Below, piece after piece: positions 25,661 through 33,206 of a stretch of DNA of 33,339 bases (the stretch's first letter is position 1; every line of letters begins with the position of its first letter). Source of the stretch: JANXSD01 sp043758125 (GTDB lineage: Bacteria; Bacteroidota; Bacteroidia; AKYH767-A; OLB10); NCBI GenBank assembly GCA_043758125.1, contig JAYVOC010000265.1, forward strand, positions 1 to 33,339, written 5' to 3'. A model generated the notes under the pieces. It saw only the letters and a program-made list of their open reading frames with translations. It searched no databases and was not told the origin of the DNA. A program made the position numbers and the translations under genes.

Positions 25661-27790
25661 TTACATCTCAACTTCTTGTTTCCGATATTCTTCCGTTAAT
25701 TTTTTCTGAATATCATTTGGAACAGGTGCGTATTCTGCGAAAGTGGCTTTAACTTTTGCTCTTCCTTGAGTGATTCCTCTAAGAGCAATGTTTAAATTAT
25801 CAAGTTCTGCAAGTGGTGTTTTTGCTCTTACAATTTGATATCCTCCTCTATTATCCATTCCAACAATTATACTTCTTCGTGTTTGTAATTCGTTCATGAT
25901 ATCCCCCATTACATTTTCGGGAGCTTCCGTTTCAATATCATAAATCGGTTCTAACAGTTGAGGTTCTGCTTGATGAAAGGCTTCTTTAAATGCCATCATA
26001 CCTGCAATTTTAAAACTGATATCGTTACTATCAACGGCATGCATTTTACCATCATAAACTGCTACACGAACATCACGCACATAAGAACCTGTTAATGGTC
26101 CCTCATTCATTTTTTCCATAACACCTTTAATGATGGATGGCATAAAGCGATTTTCGATTACACCACCAGTAATACAATTCAAAAAAACTAACTTACCACC
26201 CCAACTTAATTCATGTATTTCAGTATCACGCAAAGAAAGATCTTTGGGGTTGGGCATTCCTTCATAAAACGGTTCGATGCGCATAAATACTTCACCAAAC
26301 TGGCCTGAACCTCCCGATTGCTTTTTATGACGATAAGAAGCTTCCGCAACCCGCTGAATCGTTTCGCGGTATGGAATGCGAGGCTTCACGAATTCAATAT
26401 CCATTTTATAAATATGATTTAACCTCCATTTAGTTATTGCCAGATGCAATTCGCCTTGAGCATGAATCATTAATTGTTTCAATTCCTTTTCGTAATGAAT
26501 AATTAATGTTGGATCTTCTGCATGAATTTCATTTAAAACTTCGCTTAATTTCTCCTCATCACTTTTATTTTTTGCAATAATTGCCATACGGATTTTAGAA
26601 TTAGGAAATACTATTGTTTCAATATTTCCTTGTGCTCCCTTTCCATTTAATGTATCGCAACTTTGTGTATTTCTCAACTTAAGTGTTGCACCAATATCGC
26701 CTGCTTTTAATCGATCAACGGCATTTCTATTTTTACCATCTAAAATGAATAATTGTCCTATGCGTTCTGTAGTATTTGTTTTTTCGTTTTGCAATTCCAT
26801 TCCAACAGTTATCTCACCTGATAAAACTTTAAAGAGGGATAACTTTCCAAAATGTGGTTCAACTAAAGTTTTATAGATAAACAATCTTGTGGCAGCTGAA
26901 GGTTCACAATTTACTTTTTCACCATTCTCTAAAATTTCTGCTGGCATATCAACTGCTGAAGGTGCAACATTATCTATGAATCCCATCAATCGTCCGCTTC
27001 CCATACCTTTTTTTGCCGATAAACAAAAAACTGGAAATAGTTGATGTTTCATCATTCCAATTTGAATACCTTTTCGCAATTCATCTTCGTCAAGATTCCC
27101 TTTTTCAAAATACAATTCCATAAGTTGCTCATCATTCTCAGCAGCTTTTTCAACTAATTCATTGTGGAGTTCTTTTGCACGAACCATCTCTTCTGCAGGA
27201 ATTGGTAACTTCTCTGGCTTACCTCCGTGTATTGGAAATTTATACATCGTCATCTTTAATAAATCGATAATGCAACTAAAGTTAGTGCCTGTACATAATG
27301 GATATTGCATTAATGTAACTGCACGTCCGAAAAATGATTTTGCTTGTTCTAATGTTTCTTGAAAATTTGCAAGTTCGTGATCCAAATGATTGATGGCAAT
27401 AATACATGGTTTACGAAATCGATCTACATAATCCCAAATAACTTGAGTCCCTACTTCTACGCCGTGCTGAGCATTAAGCAATAATAAGCTAGTATCACAA
27501 ACACGAATGGAGGAAATTACTTCACCGATAAAATCATCTAAACCTGGTGTATCAATAATGTTGATTTTAAAATCACGCCATTCGGTATGAAGTGGTGTTG
27601 CATAAACAGAGTTGCCTCGCTCCTGCTCTATTTCATGATAATCGGAAACAGTATTTTTTTCTTCAACACTTCCTCTTCGTTTGATGATACCTGCTTCAAA
27701 AAGCATTGTTTCCGACAAGGTCGTTTTGCCCGATTTCGCGGCGCCAATCAATACCACATTCTTGATGTGTTTTTCATCGTATGTTTTCAT
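25661..27790 (-). CDS. EF-G-like translational GTPase (EF-G2-type paralogue)
   Basis: A 709-residue protein with the full EF-G domain order: G domain (1 to about 270), domain II (about 305-385), III, IV (about 475-600, with 'YRETI...RHKKQSGGSGQFGEV') and V (about 610-700, 'EPIYDIETEAPENVMGDIMNELQTRR'). The P-loop is GAAKSGKTT (16-24), not the AHIDAGKTT of standard EF-G. Switch I has 'ERGNSVYATP' instead of ERGITI. G3 is DTPGLDD (80-86). G4 reads NHLD (134-137), with His in place of the Lys of NKxD. These shifts put it in the EF-G-like paralogue group found beside a standard EF-G in many Bacteroidota. A role in ribosome translocation or recycling is possible but not shown. No antibiotic-resistance claim is made. 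No ribosomal genes are nearby. Confidence 0.88.
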   Translation of the reverse strand: MKTYDEKHIKNVVLIGAAKSGKTTLSETMLFEAGIIKRRGSVEEKNTVSDYHEIEQERGNSVYATPLHTEWRDFKINIIDTPGLDDFIGEVISSIRVCDTSLLLLNAQHGVEVGTQVIWDYVDRFRKPCIIAINHLDHELANFQETLEQAKSFFGRAVTLMQYPLCTGTNFSCIIDLLKMTMYKFPIHGGKPEKLPIPAEEMVRAKELHNELVEKAAENDEQLMELYFEKGNLDEDELRKGIQIGMMKHQLFPVFCLSAKKGMGSGRLMGFIDNVAPSAVDMPAEILENGEKVNCEPSAATRLFIYKTLVEPHFGKLSLFKVLSGEITVGMELQNEKTNTTERIGQLFILDGKNRNAVDRLKAGDIGATLKLRNTQSCDTLNGKGAQGNIETIVFPNSKIRMAIIAKNKSDEEKLSEVLNEIHAEDPTLIIHYEKELKQLMIHAQGELHLAITKWRLNHIYKMDIEFVKPRIPYRETIQRVAEASYRHKKQSGGSGQFGEVFMRIEPFYEGMPNPKDLSLRDTEIHELSWGGKLVFLNCITGGVIENRFMPSIIKGVMEKMNEGPLTGSYVRDVRVAVYDGKMHAVDSNDISFKIAGMMAFKEAFHQAEPQLLEPIYDIETEAPENVMGDIMNELQTRRSIIVGMDNRGGYQIVRAKTPLAELDNLNIALRGITQGRAKVKATFAEYAPVPNDIQKKLTEEYRKQEVEM

Positions 27791-28285
27791 AAGTAGAGAT
27801 TTTATCGATTAATAAATTTGCCTCAACTAGAATAAGAACGCATTATAAAAAATCAAAAAATTGATGATGAAAGGTAGTGATAAAAAACGAAGATCAAAGC
27901 AATTATCTAGATTATTGATTTGAGAACGGAACATCAATTTTTTCATTGTACTCCACTTACTAAGGACTATTCGCTCGATAAACTAGTTATAGCAGTACTA
28001 CGCTTAAATAATAAATTAGCCCAGTAAGTTGGTATTTCTTCTCCAGATACTTCTTTATAAAATTGTTTCATGGCGAATAGTTATGTAACGATTTTTTTGA
28101 ATCGCCTTCATAAAATCGCTTAACCACTTTGAACTAAAATTAGTAAGTTTTGTAATTATTCTTTGCTTTTCTCTTCGATTTACGAGTTTGTACTCAACAA
28201 AATAGCAATTTGTAATGTTTTTTCTAAAAAAGTCCGAACCTGACCCCTACCTCCTCACGTTCAAAGCACGTTGTCAAAAACAATT
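27791..28285. other. Intergenic region with no defensible gene
   Basis: Almost 500 bases between the divergent EF-G-like gene and the unassigned plus-strand gene. The only coding hint is a 34-codon minus-strand frame (28071-27967, beginning MKQFYKEVSGEEIPTYW) that has normal-looking composition but ends abruptly; it may be the remnant of a longer gene or chance. No exact TAnnTTTG box is seen for either flanking gene. A 13-base direct repeat starts at 28248. Confidence 0.35.
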
Positions 28286-28326
28286 ATGAAGCAGAATAAC
28301 CCAGAAATGCAATTACCTCCTCACGT
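28248..28326. repeat. 13-base direct repeat spanning the start of the unassigned gene
   Basis: TACCTCCTCACGT occurs at 28248-28260 and again at 28314-28326, 66 bases apart start to start. The first copy is in the leader region, the second inside codons 10-14 of the gene starting at 28286. It is GC-richer than the surroundings. It may mark a small duplication or be chance. Confidence 0.45.
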
Positions 28327-29449
28327 GCAGGAGAAATTTGAAGAAGAAATTCGAGTAGAATTAATTCGCCAGCAAACAGAAGAAGATTTAAGAACAAATC
28401 CCCTTTATCAAGAGTTCTTTACGCAATTCAACCAAAGTTCGGTTGAAACATTTATCCGTAATTACGCTAGAAGAAAGGCTGTTTACTTAACACGCGGACC
28501 CCTCTATCTTAACCAACAAGAGGAAGGTGGTTTGAAGTATAAAATGTTTGCAGAAGAAGCCTTATGGGCGATTCAACAGAAGAAACTATTTAACTTGCAG
28601 TGTCAATGGAGAGCTGAACAAGTGAAATTGAAAGGGATGGAACATTCTACCCAATTCCTTTTATTTGCCGCTAACATTCAGCATTGCCCTTTTATCAGTC
28701 CTGTAAGTCGTGCAGAAGTAGAATTGTATATGCGATTCTTGCGCTCGGGATATGCAAAAAATATTTATGGATTTGATAATTGGCAAGATTATGAAGCTTT
28801 CAAAGCAGAATACCATGCAGGAACAATTCCAGGAATCGACAATTGTATTGAAGAGCACATGCCATCGTGGTATCGTTTTTATGATGAACACATGGGTACG
28901 GCTAAGTTGATGGATCTTGATGATACTAGAGGTGAAAAAGAAAATCGTTATCGCTCTATATCCCGACAGAAACAACTTGAAAATATCCGTAAACAATCAG
29001 CTGTAAAAACAGTAGATAACCGTCCATACATCAGTATTTTTGATACTGATTTGGTAGACAATTTCGTAAAGAAATTTGAAGATAAGCATACACTAAAATA
29101 TTGTCGTGCCGTTGAAGATTTTCAAAATCAAATGGATGATCACATGGAACTTGATGAAGCATTAGAGGCTTTACGTTCAGCAGGAATTCCCGTTGCGATA
29201 AAATCAAATGATGATTGGAGAGAAGGAATAATTGATGCAGCACGTCAATTTGAAATGGAACAAGTGGCGCAAACAATTCCTAGTGTACATCAAGAATATC
29301 TTTTTCGCTTAGAAAATGGAATTAATTTTCCTCAATCTATTGCCGATAAAAAGAAAGAAGAATACGCATTTCAATTATGTGAATCAGCACGACAACAAAT
29401 TTTAGAAGGTCGTCGCACTTTAGGTGAATCAGAAGATTTGCGATTCTAA
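28286..29449 (+). CDS. Conserved-looking protein of unknown function
   Basis: A 387-residue protein that I do not recognise. It starts MKQNNPEMQLPPHVQEKFEEEIRV. It has no signal peptide and no membrane segment, is rich in charged residues and aromatic pairs, and is mostly helical by pattern ('KLKGMEHSTQFLLFAANI', 'QLENIRKQSAVK'). The central block 'NCIEEHMPSWYRFYDEHMGTAKLMDLDD' and the following 'ISIFDTDLVDNFVKKFED' look like conserved cores, with several His/Glu/Asp that could bind metal, but no known motif is complete. I chose ATG 28286; an in-frame TTG at 28271 is less likely. It is a single-gene unit with opposing neighbours, ended by a hairpin shared with rnz. Codon use and AT content look like those of the neighbours, so recent transfer is not suggested. 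Confidence 0.75.
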   Translation: MKQNNPEMQLPPHVQEKFEEEIRVELIRQQTEEDLRTNPLYQEFFTQFNQSSVETFIRNYARRKAVYLTRGPLYLNQQEEGGLKYKMFAEEALWAIQQKKLFNLQCQWRAEQVKLKGMEHSTQFLLFAANIQHCPFISPVSRAEVELYMRFLRSGYAKNIYGFDNWQDYEAFKAEYHAGTIPGIDNCIEEHMPSWYRFYDEHMGTAKLMDLDDTRGEKENRYRSISRQKQLENIRKQSAVKTVDNRPYISIFDTDLVDNFVKKFEDKHTLKYCRAVEDFQNQMDDHMELDEALEALRSAGIPVAIKSNDDWREGIIDAARQFEMEQVAQTIPSVHQEYLFRLENGINFPQSIADKKKEEYAFQLCESARQQILEGRRTLGESEDLRF

Positions 29450-29480
29450 AAAATACCAACAAGCAGTACCGATTGAGTCA

Positions 29481-29504
29481 AGGGCAGGATGAAAATCCTG
29501 CTCT
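29481..29504. terminator. Hairpin terminator between convergent genes
   Basis: AGGGCAGGAT (29481-29490) pairs with ATCCTGCTCT (29495-29504) around a GAAA loop, one mismatch. On the plus strand TTACTATT follows; on the minus strand the following T content is poor. It lies in the 63 bases between the unassigned gene and rnz, likely ending the former. Confidence 0.6.
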
Positions 29505-29512
29505 TTACTATT

Positions 29513-30427
29513 CTAACCAACTTTAAATTTTCGTCCTTCAAGGGCAAGCTCCGTTTCTTTAAAAATACTTTGTGCCTCCATCAACAATGGATCTAACTCT
29601 TTATAGCGCGCTGAAAAATGCCCAATAAGTAATCTTTCAACTTGAGCATCTTTTGCAAGCTGTGCTGCTTGTAATGCGGTAGAATGATATGTTTGTGTTG
29701 CCCTCTCAAGTAACTCATGCAGAAATGTTGCTTCATGGTATAATAAATCAACACCTTTTAATTCGTCTTTTAACATTGGATCATACATCGTGTCTGAGCA
29801 ATATGCATAAGAACGCACTTTCGGAGGCGTTTCTGTGAGTTCGTTATTTGGAATAACATTTCCTGATTCATCAACATAATCAGCTCCTAATTTCAACTTG
29901 GTATAATATGAAATGGGGATATTTTTTTGTTGCACTTTTTGGATAATCAATTTTCGCGGTCGTGATTTTTCAACGAAAAGAAAACCAGTACATGGAACCC
30001 TATGATTTAATACGATGGAACGAACTTGGATTTCATCGTCTTCTAGGATGACTTCAGGAGTGTAATGTCTTACAGGATGAAAAATAAGATTATATCGAAG
30101 AATTGTATTTGAAACACGCAATTGTATTTCTACAATATCCATCAACTCTTGTTGTCCGTACAAATGTAATTCACTAGTTCTACCTTGCAAATGAAACGTA
30201 GATAATAATCCAACAAGCCCTAAATAATGATCACCATGCAGATGACTAATAAAAATATGACTTATCCTATGATATCGAATTCGGTATCTTAATAATTGAA
30301 GTAATGTACCTTCTCCGCAATCTATCAAAAAATAGCGATCACGGATATTTAATAATTGAGAAGTTGGGTGACGATTAAAAATTGGAGTGGCGGAACTACT
30401 TCCGAGAATTGTTAGTTCAAACCCCAT
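29513..30427 (-). CDS. rnz: Ribonuclease Z (tRNA 3' endonuclease)
   Basis: A 304-residue metallo-beta-lactamase-fold RNase that cuts the 3' trailer from tRNA precursors in the cytosol. The signature HLHGDH is at residues 62-67 ('FISHLHGDHYLGL'), preceded by 'LGSSSATPIFNRHPTSQ' (the N-terminal strand and loop typical of RNase Z) and followed by 'YCSDTMYD' and the late 'YHSTALQAAQLA' and 'LLIGHFSARY' histidine blocks. The length is that of the short form of bacterial RNase Z. The ATG follows the stop of the T9SS gene with no spacing, so it is translated from the same mRNA, at the end of the pyrR-side cluster. Confidence 0.95.
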   Translation of the reverse strand: MGFELTILGSSSATPIFNRHPTSQLLNIRDRYFLIDCGEGTLLQLLRYRIRYHRISHIFISHLHGDHYLGLVGLLSTFHLQGRTSELHLYGQQELMDIVEIQLRVSNTILRYNLIFHPVRHYTPEVILEDDEIQVRSIVLNHRVPCTGFLFVEKSRPRKLIIQKVQQKNIPISYYTKLKLGADYVDESGNVIPNNELTETPPKVRSYAYCSDTMYDPMLKDELKGVDLLYHEATFLHELLERATQTYHSTALQAAQLAKDAQVERLLIGHFSARYKELDPLLMEAQSIFKETELALEGRKFKVG

Positions 30428-31186
30428 TTATTTTCGTGAAATGACTAATCGCTTAGTGATGGTTTCGTTGTTAAAAGTCATATTGTACATGTAAATTCCA
30501 GGAGCAAAATCACGTCCATCAAAAGTGAAATTATTTTGACCAGCATCTGCTAATTTAATATCATGAAATACCTCTTTCCCAATAATATTGTACATCTTAA
30601 ATTCTACATTCGCTTTTACTGGGATTGCATAATTAATGGTAGTGAAATCACTAAATGGATTGGGCGTATTTTGTTCTAGTAAAAACTTATTAGTGACTGT
30701 ATGTTGATTCAAACCAACGTTAGATTGATTAATAGTAATACTATAATATGAAATTGTATCAGTTCTAGACTGAGGGATACCAAAAACCGTGTAACTAGTA
30801 GTTGTGACTGCAACAGGCGAATAAATTCCGGCAGTAGTTGGTGTACCTGTAATTAAAACACAACCGTTGCTACCTCCTGGGAAAATACAATTTGTTGGAT
30901 TACAGTTATAACTTAATCCTGGAGGTAAAGCAGTAAAAGAAGATAATTGAATTGACGTAATAGGAACAGTGACAGGAAAACCTCCAACGGTTGTAGTTGT
31001 ATCTACCGGCACCTTAATCTGTAATACTTGGTTGTACAACTGACCAACAGTACCCACTGCTAATCCTGTTGCACTATCAGGTGTAATACCAGACGTTGTT
31101 ATTGAAGTATTGGGAGTACATTGTGAATAGGCACTGCCAACTCCAATAATAGTACAAATAAGAAGATAAAGTATTCCTCGAAGCAT
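30428..31186 (-). CDS. Small T9SS-exported protein with Ig-like domain
   Basis: A 252-residue secreted protein. The signal peptide MLRGILYLLICTIIGVGSAYS is followed by an Ig-like domain (about 28-160, with 'GTVGQLYNQVLQIKVP', 'LPPGLSYNCNP', 'CVLITGTPTTAGIY', the pattern of the He_PIG type). The last 85 residues are a sorting domain ('LLEQNTPNPFSDFTTINYAI...YNIIGKEVF...FAPGIYMYNMTF'). The role is unknown; surface or extracellular is inferred. It lies between the STAS gene (35 bases upstream) and rnz (directly adjoining) in one minus-strand run, an odd setting for a secreted protein. Confidence 0.82.
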   Translation of the reverse strand: MLRGILYLLICTIIGVGSAYSQCTPNTSITTSGITPDSATGLAVGTVGQLYNQVLQIKVPVDTTTTVGGFPVTVPITSIQLSSFTALPPGLSYNCNPTNCIFPGGSNGCVLITGTPTTAGIYSPVAVTTTSYTVFGIPQSRTDTISYYSITINQSNVGLNQHTVTNKFLLEQNTPNPFSDFTTINYAIPVKANVEFKMYNIIGKEVFHDIKLADAGQNNFTFDGRDFAPGIYMYNMTFNNETITKRLVISRK

Positions 31187-31221
31187 GGGAGATTTATTAT
31201 GATAAACTAATGGAACTATAA

Positions 31222-31608
31222 TTATTCGCTTTTAATATTGATAACCTTTTCATTTCTTTCTGGTTCATCCAATAACACATAGTCAACGGCTTCAAGCGCA
31301 TCGACAGTGATATTCAAAACTTTATCTAATTGCGAAATCTGAATTAGTTTTTTAACAGTTTCGCTTAAACCTGAAATGACAAAGGATCCATTTGAGTTTC
31401 TGCATAAACGATTTCCAACAAGGATCGCACTAAGTCCGGATGAATCACAATAGATGGATTCAGATAGATCAAGAATGATATTGTTGTAGCCTTGAGTATT
31501 TAGTAAAAGCAATTCCGATTTCAATTCGGCTGCGATCAAGGTGTTTAGCTTCTGCTCGTGGAGCTTTACCACTACATATTTCTCGTTTTTGTCGAGTGTG
31601 AAATGCAT
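31222..31608 (-). CDS. STAS-domain protein, anti-sigma factor antagonist-like
   Basis: A 128-residue cytosolic protein with a single STAS domain: 'YVVVKLHEQKLNTLIAAELKSELLLL', then 'NIILDLSESIYCDSSGLSAILVGNRL' with the phosphorylatable Ser pair in DSSG (residues 55-58), then 'FVISGLSETVKKLIQISQLDKVLNI'. Members of the SpoIIAA type bind an anti-sigma kinase when unphosphorylated. No kinase (SpoIIAB/RsbW), phosphatase or sigma factor gene is beside it, so the partner must be elsewhere. The last 20 residues ('DEPERNEKVINIKSE') are a charged tail. It has an exact -7 box in front (31625-31632), so it may be transcribed without pyrR-pyrB. Confidence 0.87.
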   Translation of the reverse strand: MHFTLDKNEKYVVVKLHEQKLNTLIAAELKSELLLLNTQGYNNIILDLSESIYCDSSGLSAILVGNRLCRNSNGSFVISGLSETVKKLIQISQLDKVLNITVDALEAVDYVLLDEPERNEKVINIKSE

Positions 31609-31624
31609 ATTGGTGAATTTTAAA

Positions 31625-31632
31625 CAAATATA
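31625..31632 (-). promoter_or_regulatory. -7 box of the STAS gene
   Basis: TATATTTG on the minus strand is an exact match to TAnnTTTG, 16 bases before the ATG, in the 84 bases between pyrB and the STAS gene. No clear TTTG at -33. It suggests that the STAS-T9SS-rnz part can be expressed on its own. Confidence 0.45.
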
Positions 31633-31692
31633 AGTAAAAATGATATCTTAAAATAAAATATATAACCCTTTGTTAACTATCAATTGTTCAAA

Positions 31693-32619
31693 TCAACGCG
31701 TTTGAGCCAAGAGGAAAAGGACAGCCATTCGAATCGCTACACCATTTTCAACTTGATCCAAAATAATGCTTTGGCCACTATCAGCCACATCACTTGTGAT
31801 CTCTACACCACGATTAATTGGACCAGGATGAAGGATCACTATTTCCTTATTTAACGATTCGAGCAGAGTCTTGTTTAATCCATAAAGCATAACATACTCT
31901 CTTAATGATGGAAAGTATTTAATGTCTTGCCTTTCCATTTGTATACGAAGCATATTTGCAACATCGCACCATTCTAATGCTTTGCGCAGGTTGTATTCCA
32001 CTTGTACTCCAATCTCAGCAATATATCGAGGAATAAGCGTAACTGGACCACAAACCATCACTTCAGCACCGAGTTTTTGCAAACAAAGTATGTTCGACAA
32101 AGCAACTCGTGAATGAAGTATATCACCAACAATAACGACTTTTTTCCCTTCTACATTTCCAATTTTTTCACGAATAGAAAAAGCATCAAGAAGCGCTTGT
32201 GTTGGATGTTCATGTGTACCATCACCCGCATTTACAATATTTGCTTGAATATGTTTAGAGAGAAAAATGGCTGAACCTGGCTTTGGATGACGCATCACCA
32301 CCATGTCCACTTTCATTGCAAGAATATTATTAACTGTGTCGATTAGCGTTTCTCCTTTGCTTAAAGATGAACCTGATGCTGAAAAATTAATCACATCGGC
32401 CGACAATCGTTTTTCGGCTAATTCGAAGGAGAGTTTAGTTCGTGTAGAATTTTCAAAAAAGAGATTAGCAATGGTGATATCGCGAAGAGATGGCACCTTT
32501 TTAATTGGACGATTAATCACATCCTTGAAGTTGACAGCAGTAGAAAAAATTAGTTCAATATCCTCCTTGGGAAGGTCTTTTATTCCTAATAGATGTCGAA
32601 CACTTAGTTGATTGCTCAT
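31693..32619 (-). CDS. pyrB: Aspartate carbamoyltransferase catalytic subunit
   Basis: A 308-residue enzyme of pyrimidine synthesis, joining carbamoyl phosphate and L-aspartate to N-carbamoyl-aspartate in the cytosol. Seen are the carbamoyl-phosphate loop STRT (58-61) in 'FFENSTRTKLSFELA', Lys88 in 'SSLSKGET', HPTQ (138-141), and 'HPGPINRGVEI' (264-274), all canonical. No regulatory subunit pyrI is present next to it. Its ATG overlaps the stop of pyrR by four bases (32616-32619), so translation is coupled. Length is that of the family. Confidence 0.97.
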   Translation of the reverse strand: MSNQLSVRHLLGIKDLPKEDIELIFSTAVNFKDVINRPIKKVPSLRDITIANLFFENSTRTKLSFELAEKRLSADVINFSASGSSLSKGETLIDTVNNILAMKVDMVVMRHPKPGSAIFLSKHIQANIVNAGDGTHEHPTQALLDAFSIREKIGNVEGKKVVIVGDILHSRVALSNILCLQKLGAEVMVCGPVTLIPRYIAEIGVQVEYNLRKALEWCDVANMLRIQMERQDIKYFPSLREYVMLYGLNKTLLESLNKEIVILHPGPINRGVEITSDVADSGQSIILDQVENGVAIRMAVLFLLAQTR

Positions 32620-33170
32620 GATAATTTTTCGCTGGAGTTAAGCCAAACGCCATCTTCTCCAGTTTGCTGAAGTAACTGAACTTTTACTTTTTCTGAGGAG
32701 ATTGTATCAATTGATTTACCAATGTAATCTGCTTCAATTGGTAGTTGTCTGCTAAACTTTCGATCTATAAGTACTAATAACTCGACACTAGCAGGGCGAC
32801 CAAAAGCTAATAAAGCATCGAGTGCAGCTCTTATGGTTCTACCAGTGTATAATACGTCATCAATTAATAAAACGCGTTTGCCTTCCACAATAAAATCGAT
32901 GGTAGTAACACTCGGGATAATCATTTCGCGTCGTCTGAAATCATCTCTAAAGAAACTAATATCCAATTCTCCATATTTTGCTTTGATCATTGGATCAATT
33001 TGTAAAAGACGTTGATAAATTCTTTGCGATAAGAAAACTCCATTTGGCTGAATTCCAATAAGAACAGAATCTGCAAAATCATTGTGATTCTCAATTAACT
33101 GATAACAAAGTCGATCGATTGTGATGGAAAGCAACTGATGATCGAGAATGAGTTTCGAAATTAAAGACAT
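32616..33170 (-). CDS. pyrR: PyrR: pyrimidine regulatory protein / uracil phosphoribosyltransferase-like
   Basis: A 184-residue type I phosphoribosyltransferase fold protein with the PRPP-binding loop 'VLLIDDVLYTGRT' (100-112), 'GELDISFFRDD' (67-77) and 'IGIQPNGVFLSQRI' (38-51), the usual PyrR features. In Firmicutes PyrR binds pyr leader RNA as an attenuation protein and also has uracil phosphoribosyltransferase activity; in Bacteroidota its regulatory role is less clear. I chose ATG 33170 (MSLISKL) over 33197, because the promoter box TACTTTTG lies between the two. No attenuator hairpin or anti-terminator is visible in the 169 bases upstream. It begins the operon pyrR-pyrB, with the two reading frames overlapping. 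Confidence 0.93.
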   Translation of the reverse strand: MSLISKLILDHQLLSITIDRLCYQLIENHNDFADSVLIGIQPNGVFLSQRIYQRLLQIDPMIKAKYGELDISFFRDDFRRREMIIPSVTTIDFIVEGKRVLLIDDVLYTGRTIRAALDALLAFGRPASVELLVLIDRKFSRQLPIEADYIGKSIDTISSEKVKVQLLQQTGEDGVWLNSSEKLS

Positions 33171-33175
33171 GTTTG

Positions 33176-33206
33176 CAAAAGTAAAGCAATTTCGCAATAA
33201 ATGAAA
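33176..33206 (-). promoter_or_regulatory. Promoter of pyrR-pyrB, close to the start codon
   Basis: On the minus strand TTTC (33206-33203, three of four bases of TTTG) is followed by a 19-base spacer and an exact -7 box TACTTTTG (33183-33176). The ATG (33170) lies five bases past the box, so the predicted start of transcription coincides with it. Confidence 0.55.

Noticed and set aside
27967..28071. 34-codon minus-strand frame in the large intergenic region
   Set aside because: Plausible residues but too short to judge, no -7 box and no recognisable family; kept only as a remark on the intergenic region.
33171..33197. Upstream ATG extending PyrR by nine residues
   Set aside because: The extension contains the exact -7 promoter box, and PyrR proteins normally begin near the chosen start.
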